Positions 62,351 through 64,000 of a stretch of 64,000 nucleotides of DNA are shown here, piece by piece. Under the pieces are notes generated by a model. The model was not told the origin of the DNA. It searched no databases and saw only the letters and a program-made list of their open reading frames with translations. The translations under genes and the position numbers were made by a program. Within the stretch, counting starts at the first letter, position 1; each line of letters opens with the position of its first letter. Source of the stretch: Eudorina sp. 2006-703-Eu-15 (taxonomy: Eukaryota > Chlorophyta > Chlorophyceae > Chlamydomonadales > Volvocaceae); assembly GCA_003117195.1 (NCBI GenBank), contig BDSI01000198.1:1-64000 (forward strand). Reading direction: 5' to 3'.

Positions 62351-64000
62351 CAGCATCAATCGTAGGCCAGACATGTTCGTTCCCTGCAGCTCCACAAGCT
62401 GTTTCCAGACCTCCTCCACCTTCGCCGTTACATCAAACAGATCATGTTTCTTGACCATCGCTGTAAACGTGGGTTCGCTGTGTTGGTTCAAGCCCCTTAC
62501 AACTTATGGGAACCGCGAAACACATGCGTGGCGGCCTTCAAAACTCCTGCCGGAAAGGCAACCGCATTGCCGTGCGCGCAGGGTGCGCAGACGCGCTTGC
62601 AATAAAATATTGAACAACCCTCCGCCGTGCACACGGCTCGCCCACAAACAGAGCACGGTGCCCCGAGAAAAAGCGGCCGAGCCCGAGCCGAAAACGGGTC
62701 GACAGCAATCCACCCATCTTCCAGAAACCTGCAAAATTTAGATAGTTACATGCACGTCAGATGTGCAACTAGTAAACACGCGCCATAACGTCCTGATTTA
62801 TTGACTTACACAACGCGAGAGGCAACAGCTAATTCTGTTCCTACAACATCATTTGAAAGGCTTGAACCATAGCACTTGAATGGAGACTCAAATCCGCAGA
62901 GTGAGCACACGAACATTGATGCGCGGGTAGAAGCGTACATGTGCGCGTTTGATGGCTGGATTGTGATCTCGTAGTGTTTTGTACAGTACGTGCTCTTTTA
63001 TATAGTATACAGGACCAATAGAGTACAGGCAAAACCTGCAGAAGGCGGGATTCGTATATGAAGCAGAAGGAAGAAGGAAAACGTGCCGGAAATGATGCAT
63101 GAACCAAAAAGGTGTCGTACTGAGTTATTAACTCAGGATTCGTTTACATATCATTTTCGGGGACGCGAACTATTTTGAACGCCTGGGTCATTGGGTCTGC
63201 ATAGGTATTTGTTCATATCTCAAGGACCCAATCAGTTTAATCTATGAAGGATGACTGAATGAAGCTGTCGCATGCTTGCCGAATGAAGCGAACGTCTGTT
63301 GAGACAAAAACGAGATAAAGACAGACCCCTTTCTTATGCTTATAGCTTTTGCCAATCTAAAAATTCCTAATATTTCATTTCCTCTCAGTGTGACTATTTA
63401 TCCATCATGTTTTAAGAGAAGAAGACGAATGCGATTCGGCGACACGCCAAGGATGCCATGCTCACGACTAACATCCCGCATGCATCTGTAGCTGCATGCG
63501 TATGAATCTTTATCAACTGGCGTCAACACAGATTCACACGGACCCATCATAGAGTATACCAAGGCAACATGTACCCAAAAGACATGCACAGACACTATTG
63601 CTCCTCCATAGCAGCCCATTACTACTCCATGCGTCGCACGGCGTGCAATACAGCAACGACCCACTCCTCCACTGAACAGCTTGCCGAATCAGAGTTACGT
63701 GCGGCACCTCGCCCTGGCGGTTGTTACGTTGGACGCCTGGTCCTTCACCACAGTAAGGGGGCTGCGGAAGTGCAAGGCGGGGCAGCATTCCACCTGGTCG
63801 ATGAAGTCATTTGAATGGATTAATAAACGTTACAGCGGACCCCAAAGGGATCAACGGTGTGTACCAGGGCAAGCCCCAGCAGGCCCCACCGACAAGGCGG
63901 CAAGACCTCAACGCCGCGAACAAAAACACACCGGGCCATGACCCCACCCAGACAGACACCGAAGCAAGCAGAGGCGCATAGCGGGGCAACACTACCAAAG
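62351..64000. other. non-repeat DNA, no gene recognised
   Basis: About 1650 bp is of balanced composition, with AT-rich stretches (for example near 63000 and 63360). Open frames up to 88 codons occur on both strands but have no recognisable domain, no consistent codon bias and overlapping competitors. Introns could hide exons here, but I see no convincing splice-flanked coding block. Confidence 0.6.

Noticed and set aside
63398..63941. Short open frames near the right end
   Set aside because: They are 60-90 codons on both strands with no recognisable domain or start context and no support over chance.

Overview
The window is eukaryotic repeat DNA, with no sign of a bacterial or ordinary single-copy gene region. 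About 57.7 kb (1-57687) is a nest built almost entirely from one family of GC-rich non-LTR retrotransposon (LINE), inserted into itself again and again on both strands. I located about 24 LINE 3' ends: 14 on the plus strand (a CTCTCAG then A-tail) and 10 on the minus strand (T-tract then CTGAGAG). At least eight insertions of an A-tailed SINE are scattered among them. The host species cannot be named from the sequence. Short islands of non-repeat DNA (31798-32044, 58104-59006, 62351-64000) look much less GC-rich than the LINE. The ORF2 layout (AP-type endonuclease, L1-like reverse transcriptase, C-terminal Cys/His finger) and the self-nesting recall the Zepp-type L1-clade clusters of green algae at putative centromeres or chromosome ends, but that is inference.

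Layout. 1-2521: 3' end of copy A. 2522-11288: copy B, carrying ORF1 and ORF2 remnants and interrupted by copy C and three short inserts. 11289-13974: a rearranged block of both-strand fragments and SINEs. 13975-18024: copy D, with five nested LINE and SINE inserts and an internal deletion. 18025-18880: minus copy E. 18881-30479: copy F, which holds the near-intact young copy G (25489-29533). 30480-33891: fragments, the low-GC island and minus copy H. 33892-50404: minus copy M, split by copy J and by the full-length element L (38266-47678). 50405-57687: 3'-end copies N to T, including a 1481-bp tandem duplication. 57692-58099: complete SINE. 58104-59006: non-repeat DNA. 59007-59438: small repeats and LINE scraps. 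59439-62350: GGGGTC satellite and a 50-51 bp minisatellite. 62351-64000: apparently non-repeat DNA with no recognised gene.

Element L is the key object. It has short target-site duplications, a 5' region starting with tandem repeats, an 877-codon ORF1, a 1634-codon ORF2 that starts inside the ORF1 stop (ATGA overlap), a G/T-rich 3'UTR of about 1 kb and a 17-base A-tail. Both ORFs are open and the catalytic motifs are present, so L could be an active source. ORF1 would coat the RNA, while ORF2 would nick the target and reverse-transcribe. The SINE, and a tiny hairpin element seen twice, are presumably mobilised in trans by this or a similar machinery.

Most other ORF copies are pseudogenes broken by insertions, deletions and many one-base changes in C or G runs. 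Some of the latter could be assembly errors.
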